A stretch of 64,000 nt of DNA. It comes from Streptomyces smyrnaeus (lineage in GTDB: Bacteria > Actinomycetota > Actinomycetes > Streptomycetales > Streptomycetaceae). Shown here piece after piece: positions 16,449 through 24,875 of the stretch; positions within the stretch are counted from its first letter, which is position 1, and every line of letters starts with the position of its first letter. Position numbers and translations under genes: made by a program. The notes below the pieces were generated by a model. That model did no database searches. It saw only the letters and a program-made list of their open reading frames with translations, and was not told the origin of the DNA. Location: assembly GCF_017676345.1 (NCBI RefSeq), contig NZ_JAFFZM010000023.1:1-64000 (forward strand), in the 5' to 3' direction.

Positions 16449-16847
16449 ATGACGGCTGCGCGTATCCGCGCGAGCGAACGCGACCGGGGCTCCAGCGCGC
16501 TGGAGTTCGCCGGGATGCTGCCGCTGCTGCTGCTCGTCGCGATGGCGGCCATCCAGCTCGGGATCGTCGGCTACGCGGTGCAGCAGGCGGGCACGGGCGC
16601 CCGGGCCGCGGCACGGGTGGCCTCCCAGGAGGAGATCGCGGACCGGTACGCGGCGAGCGGGCGCGCCGCCATGTCCGACTGGACGGCGCGCCGCAGCAGT
16701 TTCCAGCTCGCGGACGGCGGCGACGAGGTGACGGTGACCACGACCGTGACCATTCCCTCCCTGCTGCCCGGACTCGACAGCATGGGCACCGCTGCCCGCT
16801 CCGCGACCATGCCCAGCGACAGTGCCGAACGAGGGGGAGACGAATGA
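16449..16847 (+). CDS. TadE-like pseudopilin
   Basis: Small membrane pseudopilin of 132 residues. RDRGSSALEFAGMLPLLLLVAMAAIQLG contains the Flp-type processing site, with cleavage after Gly14 leaving Glu at +5 and Phe at +6, then one hydrophobic helix. The exported remainder has an Ala-rich helical part and a short beta-rich tail (DGGDEVTVTTTVTIP). ATG directly follows GGAGGGGTGA, which also spans the stop of the CpaE-TadE gene. Likely a minor component that primes or caps the pilus. Confidence 0.88.
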   Translation: MTAARIRASERDRGSSALEFAGMLPLLLLVAMAAIQLGIVGYAVQQAGTGARAAARVASQEEIADRYAASGRAAMSDWTARRSSFQLADGGDEVTVTTTVTIPSLLPGLDSMGTAARSATMPSDSAERGGDE

Positions 16848-16860
16848 GCGAGGTCGGTCC

Positions 16861-18228
16861 ATGAGCCTGCGCTCCCGTATCACCGCGCACGAGAGCGGCA
16901 CCGCGCCGGGCGACCCCCGGGCGCCCGGATCAGCCGCCGACAGCACCGGGCACCTGGTGGCGGCCTACCGCACCAAGCTGCTGGAGGAGATCGACCTCGC
17001 CGAGATGTCGGCGCTCGACCTCGCCGAACGCCGTGCCCGCCTCGAACGCGTACTCGGCCATCTCATCAGCCGCGAGGGTCCCGTCCTGGCCACCGGCGAC
17101 CGGGCGCTGCTGATCCGGCGGGTGGTGGACGAGGCGCTCGGCCTCGGGGTGCTCGAACCGCTCCTGGAGGACGGCTCCATCACCGAGATCATGGTCAACG
17201 GGCCCGACAACATCTTCGTGGAGCGCGGCGGGCGCGTCGAACAGGTTCCCGTGCGGTTCGCCTCCGAAGAGCAGCTGATGCAGACCATCGAGCGCATCGT
17301 CTCCACCGTCAACCGCCGCGTGGACGAGTCCAATCCGATGGTGGACGCACGGCTGCCCTCCGGGGAGCGGGTCAACGTCATCATCCCGCCGCTCTCGCTG
17401 ACCGGCGCCACCCTCACCATCCGCCGCTTCCCCCGCGCCTACACCCTCGGTGAGCTGATCGGCCTGGGCACGCTGGACGAACACATGCTCTCGCTGCTGT
17501 CCGGATTCATCAGGGCCCGCTTCAACGTGATCGTCTCCGGCGGTACGGGCAGCGGCAAGACGACCCTCCTCAACGCGCAGTCCGCGCTCATCCCCGAGCA
17601 CGAGCGCATCATCACCGTCGAGGACGCCGCCGAACTCCAGCTCCAGCAGCGGCATGTGATCCGGCTGGAGACCCGGCCGCCCAACGTCGAGGGCAAGGGC
17701 CAGGTGACCGTCCGGGACCTGGTCCGCAACTCGCTGCGCATGCGCCCCGACCGCATCATCGTCGGCGAGGTACGCGGCGGCGAGACGCTGGACATGCTCC
17801 AGGCCATGTCCACCGGCCACGACGGCTCGCTGGCCACCGTGCACGCCAACAGCGCCGAGGACGCCCTGATGCGGCTCCAGACCCTCGCCTCCATGTCCGA
17901 GGTCGACGTGCCCTTCGAGGCCCTCCAGGACCAGATCAACTCCGCCGTCGACGTGATCATCCAGCTGGCGCGACTGGCGGACGGCTCCCGCAAGATCGTG
18001 GAGATCGCCCTGCTGGCCTCGCACGGCCGCGAGTCCTTCCAGATCGCGACGGTCTCCCGGTTCGCGGCCCGGCCCATGGGTCCCGACGGCCGGGTGCACG
18101 GCACCTACGAGCATCTGCCGCTGCCGCGCCGCGCCGCCGACCGGCTCCAGCTGGCGGGCGAACCGGTGCCCGCCGCGTTCGGTGTCGCCCGCTCCGACGA
18201 CCAGCTCGCCACCCGGGAGGCGGTGTGA
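16861..18228 (+). CDS. tadA: TadA/CpaF secretion ATPase
   Basis: Hexameric cytoplasmic motor that powers Flp pilus assembly, 455 residues. Features in order: N-terminal all-helical domain, ITEIMVNGPDNIFVERGG (secretion ATPase N domain), Walker A GGTGSGKTT (227-235), Asp box ITVEDAAEL, RPDRIIVGEVRGGE (Walker B region) and ATVHANSAEDALMRL (His box). ATG at 16861 is chosen because an earlier ATG at 16844 is out of frame; GAGG lies 10 bases upstream. The stop overlaps the tadB GTG. Confidence 0.93.
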   Translation: MSLRSRITAHESGTAPGDPRAPGSAADSTGHLVAAYRTKLLEEIDLAEMSALDLAERRARLERVLGHLISREGPVLATGDRALLIRRVVDEALGLGVLEPLLEDGSITEIMVNGPDNIFVERGGRVEQVPVRFASEEQLMQTIERIVSTVNRRVDESNPMVDARLPSGERVNVIIPPLSLTGATLTIRRFPRAYTLGELIGLGTLDEHMLSLLSGFIRARFNVIVSGGTGSGKTTLLNAQSALIPEHERIITVEDAAELQLQQRHVIRLETRPPNVEGKGQVTVRDLVRNSLRMRPDRIIVGEVRGGETLDMLQAMSTGHDGSLATVHANSAEDALMRLQTLASMSEVDVPFEALQDQINSAVDVIIQLARLADGSRKIVEIALLASHGRESFQIATVSRFAARPMGPDGRVHGTYEHLPLPRRAADRLQLAGEPVPAAFGVARSDDQLATREAV

Positions 18229-19226
18229 GCACACAGACCCCCCACCGGTTCGCGACCCTGGCGATGGACTCCGCAGCCGCGGCGCAGTTCGCACTCGGCG
18301 CCACCCTGGCCGCCTGCGCCCTGGCCACCGCGGGAGTGCTCCTCTACTCCTCCGGACGCGCCCGCCGCCGGGACCTGATCGAACGGCTCAGCCGGAGCGA
18401 GGGGCCCGCGCTCGCCCTCCCGCCCGGCAGCGGCGGCAGACGGCGCCGCTTCACCGGGGTCGACCGGCGGGTGCGTGCCACCGGACCGGGCCGCCGCCTC
18501 CAGGCGAAGCTGGCCACCACCGGACTCGACCTGACGCCCGGCGAGTACGTCGTCTACCTGGCGGGCCTGGTGGCGGTGGTGTGGATGCTGGCCTCGTCCG
18601 TTCTGGCCCCGTTCTTCGGGCCGATAGCCGGACTCGTCGGCGTGCTGGCCGCCAACGCCTTCCTCAACCAGCAGCGGCAGCGCCGCACCGAGCAGTTCAT
18701 CAACCAGCTGCCCGAACTCGCCCGCATACTCGCCAACGCGACCTCGGCGGGGCTGGCGCTGCGCACGGCCCTGGGCATGGCGGCCGAAGAGCTGGAGGCC
18801 CCGGCCGGGGACGAACTGCGACTGGTCACCGATCAGCTCGCCGTCGGCCGCTCCATCGACGACGCGCTGAACGAACTCGCCGAGCGGCTGCCCTCCCGCG
18901 AACTCGTCGTGCTGGTCACCACGCTGGTCCTGGCCAACCGCGCCGGCGGCACCATCGTCGCCTCGCTGCGCAACCTCACCACCACGCTGGAGGAGCGCAA
19001 GGAGACCCGGCGCGAGGTGCGCACCATGCTCGCCGAGGTCAACGCGACGGCCTTCACCATCCCGCTGCTCGGCCTCGGCGCCATGCTGATGATGAACTCG
19101 ATGATGCCGGGCGCCCTCACCCGGGTGACCGGCAGCCCGGTGGGGCAGGTCGCCATGGTCGTCGCCGTCGGACTGTTCGCCGCGGGGTTCCTCGTCATCC
19201 GCCGCCTCGGCCGGATCGAGGTGTGA
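18225..19226 (+). CDS. tadB: TadB inner-membrane platform protein
   Basis: Type II secretion F-domain protein, 333 residues, forming the membrane platform on which TadA acts. An N-terminal helix (ALGATLAACALATAGVLLY), a central pair of helices (VVYLAGLVAVVWMLASSVLAPFFGPIAGLVGVL) and C-terminal helices (IPLLGLGAMLMMNSMMP, VAMVVAVGLFAAGFLVI) flank the cytoplasmic domain ELARILANATSAGLALRTAL. The GTG start overlaps the tadA stop, and tadC starts 5 bases after its end. Confidence 0.9.
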   Translation: MSTQTPHRFATLAMDSAAAAQFALGATLAACALATAGVLLYSSGRARRRDLIERLSRSEGPALALPPGSGGRRRRFTGVDRRVRATGPGRRLQAKLATTGLDLTPGEYVVYLAGLVAVVWMLASSVLAPFFGPIAGLVGVLAANAFLNQQRQRRTEQFINQLPELARILANATSAGLALRTALGMAAEELEAPAGDELRLVTDQLAVGRSIDDALNELAERLPSRELVVLVTTLVLANRAGGTIVASLRNLTTTLEERKETRREVRTMLAEVNATAFTIPLLGLGAMLMMNSMMPGALTRVTGSPVGQVAMVVAVGLFAAGFLVIRRLGRIEV

Positions 19227-19230
19227 GCGC

Positions 19231-20121
19231 ATGATCGCTGTCGGACTGGCCACCCTCTGCGCCCTGGCCGTGTACGGCGCCTTCGCGGGCATCCGGATGT
19301 ACCGATCCGAGGCCCGGCTGCCGCCCGACCTGGCCGTGGCGCTGGAGGTCGGTGCCACCCGCACCACCAAGGGCGAGGCCGCCGTCGACCGGCTCGGCAT
19401 GCGCCTGGCGCCGCTGGTGCTGCGGCTGATGGGGCCCAAGCAGGTCGCCGCCAAACGCCGCAGGATCGACCAGGCCGGCAACCCCGGCGGTCTCACCCTC
19501 CAGCGGTACGCGGCGCGCCGCGCCGTCTACGGCATCTTCGGCGCGCTGATGGCCGTGGTGGGCCTGTCGGCCGGCAGCCTGTTCTTCACCGTACTCGTGC
19601 TGGCCTTCGGCTGGTTCGCCGCCGATCTCGCGATCCGGCAGGCGATCAAGGACCGCCGGCGCGTCATCGAACGCACCCTGCCCGACTTCCTCGACGTGCT
19701 GGCCGTGGTGGTCTCCGCCGGGCTCGGCTTCCGGCAGGCCCTGGAGCGCGTCGCCGACCGGTACCGGGGGCCGTGGGCCGACGAGCTGCGCATCACCCTG
19801 CGGCAGATGGACATGGGCGTCAGCCGCCGTCAGGCCTTCGACGAGCTGCGCAGACGCAACGCCAGCGACCAGGTCGACCAGTTCGTGACGGCGCTCCAGC
19901 AGGGCGAGGAGCTCGGCGCCCCCATCGCCGAGACGCTGATCCAGATCGCCACCGACATGCGTCGCACCGACGCCCAGAACGCGCGGCGCAAGGCGGCCAA
20001 GACGGTGCCCAAGGCGACGATGACCACCATCGCCTTCCTGCTGCCCGGCACCCTCATCCTCATCGTCGCCACGTTCATCCTGGGCTCGGACACCGACTTC
20101 GGCGCCGTGCTGGGGGGCTGA
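19231..20121 (+). CDS. tadC: TadC inner-membrane platform protein
   Basis: Second F-domain platform protein, 296 residues, partner of TadB. A leading helix (MIAVGLATLCALAVYGAFAGI), central helices near YGIFGALMAVVGLSAGSLFFTVLVLAFGWFA, the cytoplasmic domain TLPDFLDVLAVVVSAGLGFRQALERVADRY, and a C-terminal helix TIAFLLPGTLILIVATFI. Last gene of the first pilus operon, followed by a strong hairpin shared with the convergent hydrolase gene. Confidence 0.9.
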   Translation: MIAVGLATLCALAVYGAFAGIRMYRSEARLPPDLAVALEVGATRTTKGEAAVDRLGMRLAPLVLRLMGPKQVAAKRRRIDQAGNPGGLTLQRYAARRAVYGIFGALMAVVGLSAGSLFFTVLVLAFGWFAADLAIRQAIKDRRRVIERTLPDFLDVLAVVVSAGLGFRQALERVADRYRGPWADELRITLRQMDMGVSRRQAFDELRRRNASDQVDQFVTALQQGEELGAPIAETLIQIATDMRRTDAQNARRKAAKTVPKATMTTIAFLLPGTLILIVATFILGSDTDFGAVLGG

Positions 20122-20148
20122 CGCGGCCGCACGGCACACAACGGCATC

Positions 20149-20184
20149 GGCCACCGGTCCCGGAGGGGAGCAGGACCGGTGGCC
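20149..20184. terminator. Bidirectional terminator between tadC and the Rpf/M23 gene
   Basis: GGCCACCGGTCC and GGACCGGTGGCC form a perfect 12-base stem with a 12-base loop between convergent genes. No U-tract is present, which is common for actinobacterial terminators. Confidence 0.8.
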
Positions 20185-20201
20185 GGGTCATATGTGCCGG
20201 G

Positions 20202-21422
20202 TCAGAGCGAGACGCCGTGTGCCCGCAGATAGGCGACGGGGTCGACGTCCGAGCCGTAGTCCGGAGTCGCGCGCACCTCGAAGTGCAGGTGCGGCCCGGT
20301 CGAGTTGCCGGTGCTGCCGGACAGCCCCAGCTGGGTGCCCGCACCGACCTGCTGACCGACCTGGACGGAGAGCGAGGACAGGTGGCCGTACTGGGTGTAC
20401 TTGCCGTCGGCGTGCCGGACGACGACCTGGTTGCCGTACGCGCCGCCGTCGCCCGCGGTGACGACCTCGCCCGCGGCGACGGACTTCACCGGCGTACCGC
20501 TGGCGGCCGAGAAGTCCACACCGGTGTGGTGGCCGCTCGACCAGCTGCCACCGGCGGCCCGGTACGGAGTGCTGGTGCCGCCCGGCACCGGCCGGACGTG
20601 ACCGCCCTGGGCGGACTCGGACTCGGACTCGGACTTGGCGGCGGGCTCGGGGGCGGACTTCTCGGCGCCGCCCTGCGCCTCGGCGCCGTCGTCGCTGCTG
20701 CCCTGCGCCTCGGCGCCGGAGTCGCTGCCGCCCTTCTCGACCTCGGCCTGCGCCTTCAGCGACAGCTTCTGCCCGGGCAGAATGAGGTCCGGGTCGGCAC
20801 CGATCACCTGGCGGTTCGCGTCGTAGACGGTCTTCCAGCCGCCGGAGACGTCGTGCGCGGTGGCGATCTTGTACAGGGTGTCGCCGCTGACGACGGTGTA
20901 CGACTGTGCGGACTGCGACGGCTGCGACTTCTGCGACGGCTGCGACTTGTGCGGAGCGGACTTCTCGGGGGCCGCCTGCTGGGGCGCCGACTTGCGCTGC
21001 GGCTCGGCGCTGTTGCCGCCACCGTCCGGGGTGACGTCCGGGGCGGGGCCGCCCGCGGTCAGGCCACCGGCACCCGCACAGGCCCAGGCACCCGGGCCCT
21101 GCATGGCCAGCAGCTTCTCGGCGACGGCGATCTGCTGGTCCTTGGTGGCCAGGTCGGCGCGCGGCGCGTACTTCGTACCGCCGGCCGCCTGCCAGCTGGA
21201 CTGCGAGAACTGCAGGCCGCCGTAGTAGCCGTTGCCGGTGTTGGTCTGCCAGTTGCCGCTCGACTCGCACTGGGCGACCTTCTCCCAGGTGTCGACGGAG
21301 GCGGCCTGGGCGTTGCCGGACGCGAACAGCGGCAGCACGACACCGGCGCCGCCGGCGGTCAGCGCGAGTACAGCACCGCGCCTGAGACGGCGCTGGGACT
21401 TTCGGGCATGCTTTCCGGACAT
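20202..21422 (-). CDS. Secreted Rpf-domain/LysM/M23 peptidoglycan hydrolase
   Basis: Exported cell-wall enzyme of 406 residues for germination or wall remodelling. Signal peptide to about residue 41. Then an Rpf-type transglycosylase-like domain (TWEKVAQCESSGNWQTNTGN, catalytic Glu in CESSG, GYYGGLQFSQSSW). A Ser/Pro/Gln linker precedes one LysM domain (YTVVSGDTLYKIATAHDV). A Glu/Ser-rich linker precedes an M23 peptidase domain (SGHHTGVDFSA and GPHLHFEV, zinc ligands). It therefore joins a glycan-cutting and a peptide-cutting activity. Controlled by the upstream c-di-AMP riboswitch. Confidence 0.93.
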   Translation of the reverse strand: MSGKHARKSQRRLRRGAVLALTAGGAGVVLPLFASGNAQAASVDTWEKVAQCESSGNWQTNTGNGYYGGLQFSQSSWQAAGGTKYAPRADLATKDQQIAVAEKLLAMQGPGAWACAGAGGLTAGGPAPDVTPDGGGNSAEPQRKSAPQQAAPEKSAPHKSQPSQKSQPSQSAQSYTVVSGDTLYKIATAHDVSGGWKTVYDANRQVIGADPDLILPGQKLSLKAQAEVEKGGSDSGAEAQGSSDDGAEAQGGAEKSAPEPAAKSESESESAQGGHVRPVPGGTSTPYRAAGGSWSSGHHTGVDFSAASGTPVKSVAAGEVVTAGDGGAYGNQVVVRHADGKYTQYGHLSSLSVQVGQQVGAGTQLGLSGSTGNSTGPHLHFEVRATPDYGSDVDPVAYLRAHGVSL

Positions 21423-21439
21423 AGGGGAGTTCCTCTCCT

Positions 21440-21628
21440 ACGCCTACGAGGTGAGCTGTCGGATTCGGGCTGGAGCAGTAGCCCGGCCGCAACTGCCGTG
21501 CCCTGTGCGGGCGCAGTTCCGGCTTCACCCCAAGCCCCGTGGGATCACCGATCCTTCGGGGCACTTACCTGGTTCCCCCGCTCCTGCCAACGGTGGAGTT
21601 CTCGCAGACCAGCGGCAGGACTCGGCGT
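21440..21628 (-). ncRNA. c-di-AMP riboswitch (ydaO-yuaA type)
   Basis: On the minus strand the leader contains the ydaO signature blocks in order: GCGGGGGAACCAGGTAAG, CTTGGGGTGAAGCCGG, and CCCGAATCCGACAGCTCACC followed by TCGTAGGCGT. The closing stem pairs ACGCC (21628-21624) with GGCGT (21444-21440). The aptamer ends 17 bases before the start codon. The bases between form a small hairpin in which GGAG (ribosome site) can pair with CTCC just before the ATG, so regulation could include translation. This class turns off Streptomyces rpf and related hydrolase genes when c-di-AMP is high. Confidence 0.9.
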
Positions 21629-21639
21629 CTGGCTGCGAA

Positions 21640-22474
21640 CTGCCGCACGTCGGGCGCGACAGCTCGGGCACCTTAAACACACAAATTTCCGAGGGACAAG
21701 AAAATGATCGCCGACAGAGGGGACCGGTAATGCGACGCATTTCACGGTCGGCTCGAATTTCTTGATCGCATTCCATGGCTGCCCAGCGGTAATACCCGAG
21801 AGTGAGCCGGTGGGCACGAAAGGGGGAACGCCCTCTTCCCGTCCGTCCTGTGAGGCGACTCACGGCGGCAAACCCAATCTCCGGCCTCTTTCCCTTCGCG
21901 AAGTGAGCGGAGGGCGAGGGGGATTGATGTGCGTAGCATGAGATATGACCGTTTGGTGGGGGAATACATGTTTCTGTTCAATCTGCGGTCCGGATGCGGA
22001 AGGGGTGCGTTCGGCACCTCGCTCGCTATGGTGAGAGGCGCCCCACCCACCGTCCGGCCCGCCCAACACCCCGGCCCCACAGGCGCGTTCCGGAAACGCG
22101 CCGTACCGCTCGCTCCGTCGCCATGGCCCGTCGAGAGGAGGGGCGTCGGTCAATGTCCGGCTCACTCCCCGCCTTCCCGCAGGTCGGAACGCGCGCGACC
22201 GCACCGGTTCCCGCCTCGGCCGCCGCACCGGATGCCGGTCAGGTTCCCGTCCACCCCTTCGCCACCGCAATGAGTTGTGGCACAGTCTGCATTCGGGCAG
22301 CGACTGTTAGCTACACCGCGGGGTGGCGACGGGAGGGGGCGCACGACGTGACACCACGCTGCTGCCGCCCCCGAGAGGGCGGCCACGCGGGACGGGTGAC
22401 CCGGAACGACCGGAAAGACATGGGGGCGTACCCCTGTGGGGGTACCGAGTCAGCCAGCAACGGAGGAGAACCCG
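21640..22474. other. Gene-poor region holding the hydrolase promoter and the Flp operon leader
   Basis: No convincing coding frame. Short frames starting at 21929, 21968 or 22153 either lack a ribosome site or are the open shadow of the TadG frame. The part next to the riboswitch (21670-21780) is AT-richer than its surroundings and should hold the hydrolase promoter. GTGAG-N4-CTCAC lies at 21850-21863. The Flp promoter presumably lies near 22270-22330, where GC falls again. Divergent transcription starts somewhere inside. Confidence 0.5.
22428..22445 (+). promoter_or_regulatory. Hairpin in the leader of the Flp pilin gene
   Basis: GTACCCC and GGGGTAC form a 7-base stem with a 4-base loop, 30 bases before the pilin start and just upstream of its GGAGGAG ribosome site. 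Stable leader hairpins often protect abundant mRNAs such as pilin; its role here is inferred. Confidence 0.4.
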
Positions 22475-22690
22475 ATGTCGAACGCCACGCGCGGGCGCGT
22501 CCGCGCCCGCCTCGCCCTCCTGCGAGGACATACGCGGGGGCGGCCCGGGGACCGGGGCGCCAACTCGATCGAATACGCCGGCATCGTCATCCTCGTCGCC
22601 GGCATCATCCTGGCGATCCGCGCGCTGGGGCTCGACTCGATGATCTCCGGAGCCATCGCCAACGCGGTGAGCGCGGTACTGGGCGGCTGA
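22475..22690 (+). CDS. flp: Flp-type pilin precursor
   Basis: Major pilin candidate, 71 residues. A basic leader is followed by DRGANSIEYAGIVILVAGIILAI, the classic Flp motif: cleavage after Gly28 leaves Glu at +5 and Tyr at +6, then a hydrophobic helix. The mature pilin would be only about 43 residues. ATG with GGAGGAG 7 bases upstream; an in-frame upstream GTG has no such site. Substrate of the A24 peptidase encoded at 26975 and of the TadABC machine. First gene of the second pilus operon. Confidence 0.9.
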   Translation: MSNATRGRVRARLALLRGHTRGRPGDRGANSIEYAGIVILVAGIILAIRALGLDSMISGAIANAVSAVLGG

Positions 22691-22701
22691 CCGCGCGCCG
22701 G

Positions 22702-23313
22702 ATGTCCGGTGACGCCGGGCAGACGGTCCTGCTGTACGGCGCGGTGATCGCCGGGCTGCTCTTCCTCGCCTTCGCCTTCTTCGCGGTCGCCCAGGCCGGA
22801 ACGGTGCGCAACGGCGGCCAGACGGCGGCCGACGCGGCGGCCCTCGGCGCCGCCGAGGACGACAGGCAACAGCTCTTCGACGGCTTCTTGGACACACTCG
22901 ACGACGAGGAAGGCCGAGACGACGGGGAAGGCCGGCAGGAGTGGCTGGACGCCGTCGCCCCGCTCAGCGGCGACGGCTGCGGCGCGGCAGCACATTTCGC
23001 CGACCGCAACCGTTCCGACCTGCTCAGCTGCGATCCGGTCTCCCGCGAGGGCGACGACGGCTACCGCGTCAGCATCGAGACGCGGTTCGACACGGGCGAC
23101 ACGATCATCCCCGGCACGGACAACAAGACCGCCAAGGCCACCGCCACCGCGGTGATCAGACCACGGTGCGAGACCGGCGACACCGAGAACACCACGAACG
23201 CCGCCGAGGAGATCGAACTGGTCTGCGGCGGCGAGGAGCTGACGATCGACCCCGAGGACGGGGGCCGCGACCTGAAACCGTCGGATCTCTTCTCGGTGGT
23301 GCTGGTCGAATGA
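22702..23313 (+). CDS. TadG-like pilus assembly protein
   Basis: Membrane-anchored exported protein of 203 residues. SGDAGQTVLLYGAVIAGLLFLAFAFFAVAQAGTVRNGGQTAADAAALGAA matches the TadG/Tad-like N-terminal region (GQ...L, then QTAADAAALAAA). The remainder is acidic with four Cys residues that could form disulphides outside the cell. ATG begins 11 bases after the pilin stop. Long Asp/Glu runs occur near residues 63-78. The open frame upstream is a shadow of the pilin gene. Probably a minor pilin or wall anchor. Confidence 0.82.
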   Translation: MSGDAGQTVLLYGAVIAGLLFLAFAFFAVAQAGTVRNGGQTAADAAALGAAEDDRQQLFDGFLDTLDDEEGRDDGEGRQEWLDAVAPLSGDGCGAAAHFADRNRSDLLSCDPVSREGDDGYRVSIETRFDTGDTIIPGTDNKTAKATATAVIRPRCETGDTENTTNAAEEIELVCGGEELTIDPEDGGRDLKPSDLFSVVLVE

Positions 23314-23345
23314 CGAGCGAACGACGAACGAGAGTCGAGTACTCC

Positions 23346-23954
23346 ATGAATCTTCGGCGCGTCCTGCGGGCTCGCAGGGGTATGACCGCGGTGGCCCTGG
23401 CGGCCGGACTGGTCCTCACGGCCGCGGGCTGCGGCGGGGGCGGCGACGGCGACGACGCCAAGGAGCCCAGGCCCTCCGAGAAGGCGGGCGACCTCCAAGG
23501 CGGCAGCGGCGGCGGGGACGGCGGGGAGTCCGGCGGCTCCACCGGCGGCGAACCGCTGGCAAAGGTGCGAGGAGGCGATGACATCACCCTCACCGTCGAC
23601 TCGGCCCGCCGCGAGACGGGCGGCTTCGTGACGCTCACCGGAAAGGTGACCAACGGGAGCGGCAAGGCCTGGGTGGCGCCCGGCTGGGAGGGTGACGAGT
23701 CCGAGCTCGCCCTGCGCAACAAACTGTCGGTCGCCGGTGGCAAACTCGTCGACAAGAAGGGCAAGAAGCGCTATCTCGTCCTCAGGGACACCGAGGGCCG
23801 GTGTCTGTGCACTTCGTTCGGTCAGCCGATCCAGGCGGGGGACTCGAAGACCTGGTACGCGCAGTTCCCCGCGCCCCCCAAGGGCAACGACAAGGTGGAG
23901 TTCCAGATCGCGGACATGCCTCCCGCCGAGGTCACGATCGGTGGAGGGGAGTGA
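23346..23954 (+). CDS. Predicted lipoprotein of the Flp operon
   Basis: Exported lipoprotein of 202 residues. Basic MNLRRVLRARRG, a hydrophobic stretch and the lipobox-like LTAAGC with modified Cys29. A Gly/Asp/Ser linker leads to an immunoglobulin-like domain (DDITLTVDSARRETGGFVTLTGKVTNGSGKAW) of the DUF4352-like type. An alternative ATG at 23310 overlaps the TadG stop (ATGA) and would add 12 residues to the signal. The shorter start gives a more normal lipoprotein leader, while the overlap favours coupling. Likely a surface partner of the pilus or the OmpA-like protein. Confidence 0.75.
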   Translation: MNLRRVLRARRGMTAVALAAGLVLTAAGCGGGGDGDDAKEPRPSEKAGDLQGGSGGGDGGESGGSTGGEPLAKVRGGDDITLTVDSARRETGGFVTLTGKVTNGSGKAWVAPGWEGDESELALRNKLSVAGGKLVDKKGKKRYLVLRDTEGRCLCTSFGQPIQAGDSKTWYAQFPAPPKGNDKVEFQIADMPPAEVTIGGGE

Positions 23955-23957
23955 GGG

Positions 23958-24710
23958 ATGGGCTTCACCAGGCGACAGCTGATCAGAGCCGTGACGTGCT
24001 CGTCCTTCTCCGCCGCGCTCGTACTCGGGGTGTTCGCCCCGTCCGCGCGGGCGGAGGACCCGACCCCCGGGCCGACGCCCTCCATCCCGGACATCGCCAC
24101 CCAGTACCCCACCGACAACCCCACCGGCCTGCCCACCGGTCAGGCGCCCTCCCTCCCCGGGGAGAAGGGGCCGGGCGATCCGGGGTTCAGCGAGCCGCCG
24201 GACAACATCGGGGACAGCGAGGAGCCGGTGGAGGTGGATGCGAAGGCGGACGGGCTGCGGCTGGCCGGCGGAGCGAAGCTGGCCGAGCCCAAGGTGCTGG
24301 ACATCAAGTTCGTGACCGAGGACCTGGGAGGCGAGGAGCGCCGCGAGGACAGCACGGCGAAGACGAAGTTCACCCTCCAGGCTGAGGTGCTGTTCCCCAA
24401 GAACAGCGCCAAGCTCAACAGCGGGGCGAAGGCCCGCATCAAGACCATCGCTGACGAGATCGACAAGCAGCAGAGCACCGAGGTCAACGTCTTCGGCTTC
24501 ACCGACGACCTGGGCTCCTACGAGCACGGCAAGACGCTCTCCAAGAAGCGTGCCACGGCCGTCCAGACGGAACTGTCCCAGCGGCTGGGCTCCGAGGTGA
24601 GCTTCAACGTGCGGGGATACAGCGAGGACTATCCGGTCGCCGACAACAGGACCGAGGAGGGCCGCGCGAAGAACCGCCGCGTCGAGGTGTCCTTCCCGAA
24701 GAAGGACTGA
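23958..24710 (+). CDS. Secreted OmpA-family peptidoglycan-binding protein
   Basis: Exported protein of 250 residues. A twin-Arg-containing leader (MGFTRRQLIRAVTCSSFSAALVLGVFA...ARA) precedes a Pro-rich stretch and an OmpA-C domain (FPKNSAKLNSGAKARIKTIADEI, VNVFGFTDDLGSYEHGKTLSKKRA, YPVADNRTEEGRAKNRRVEVSF). The Asp and Arg in the last two blocks bind diaminopimelate-type peptidoglycan. It starts 3 bases after the lipoprotein stop. OmpA-domain proteins recur at actinobacterial Tad loci, where they probably fix the pilus to the wall in the absence of an outer membrane. Confidence 0.88.
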   Translation: MGFTRRQLIRAVTCSSFSAALVLGVFAPSARAEDPTPGPTPSIPDIATQYPTDNPTGLPTGQAPSLPGEKGPGDPGFSEPPDNIGDSEEPVEVDAKADGLRLAGGAKLAEPKVLDIKFVTEDLGGEERREDSTAKTKFTLQAEVLFPKNSAKLNSGAKARIKTIADEIDKQQSTEVNVFGFTDDLGSYEHGKTLSKKRATAVQTELSQRLGSEVSFNVRGYSEDYPVADNRTEEGRAKNRRVEVSFPKKD

Positions 24711-24752
24711 CCCGCCGCGCGAACCCGCGTCCGCGTCCGCGTTGTTGCCGCT

Positions 24753-24800
24753 GCGGGCTTGCGGGCTTGCGGGCTTGCGGGCTTGCGGGCTTGCGGGCGG
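24753..24800. repeat. Tandem octamer repeat GCGGGCTT
   Basis: Five exact GCGGGCTT units in a row (24753-24792) and a sixth partial unit follow the OmpA-domain gene. An 8-base unit would break a frame, and no gene covers it. Confidence 0.9.
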
Positions 24801-24875
24801 GTTCGCGGCGCCGGATCATGAGCGGGGCCGGTCCGGGTGGGCCGGACGGCCGGTGAGCGAGGGGGCGGTGCGGGC

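Noticed and set aside
22153..22474. Possible gene starting at ATG 22153 after GAGAGGAGGGG
   Set aside because: The frame has no stop before running through the Flp pilin in the wrong frame, and codon character falls off after about 40 codons.
24753..24800. CRISPR-like repeat
   Set aside because: Units are directly abutting octamers with no spacers.
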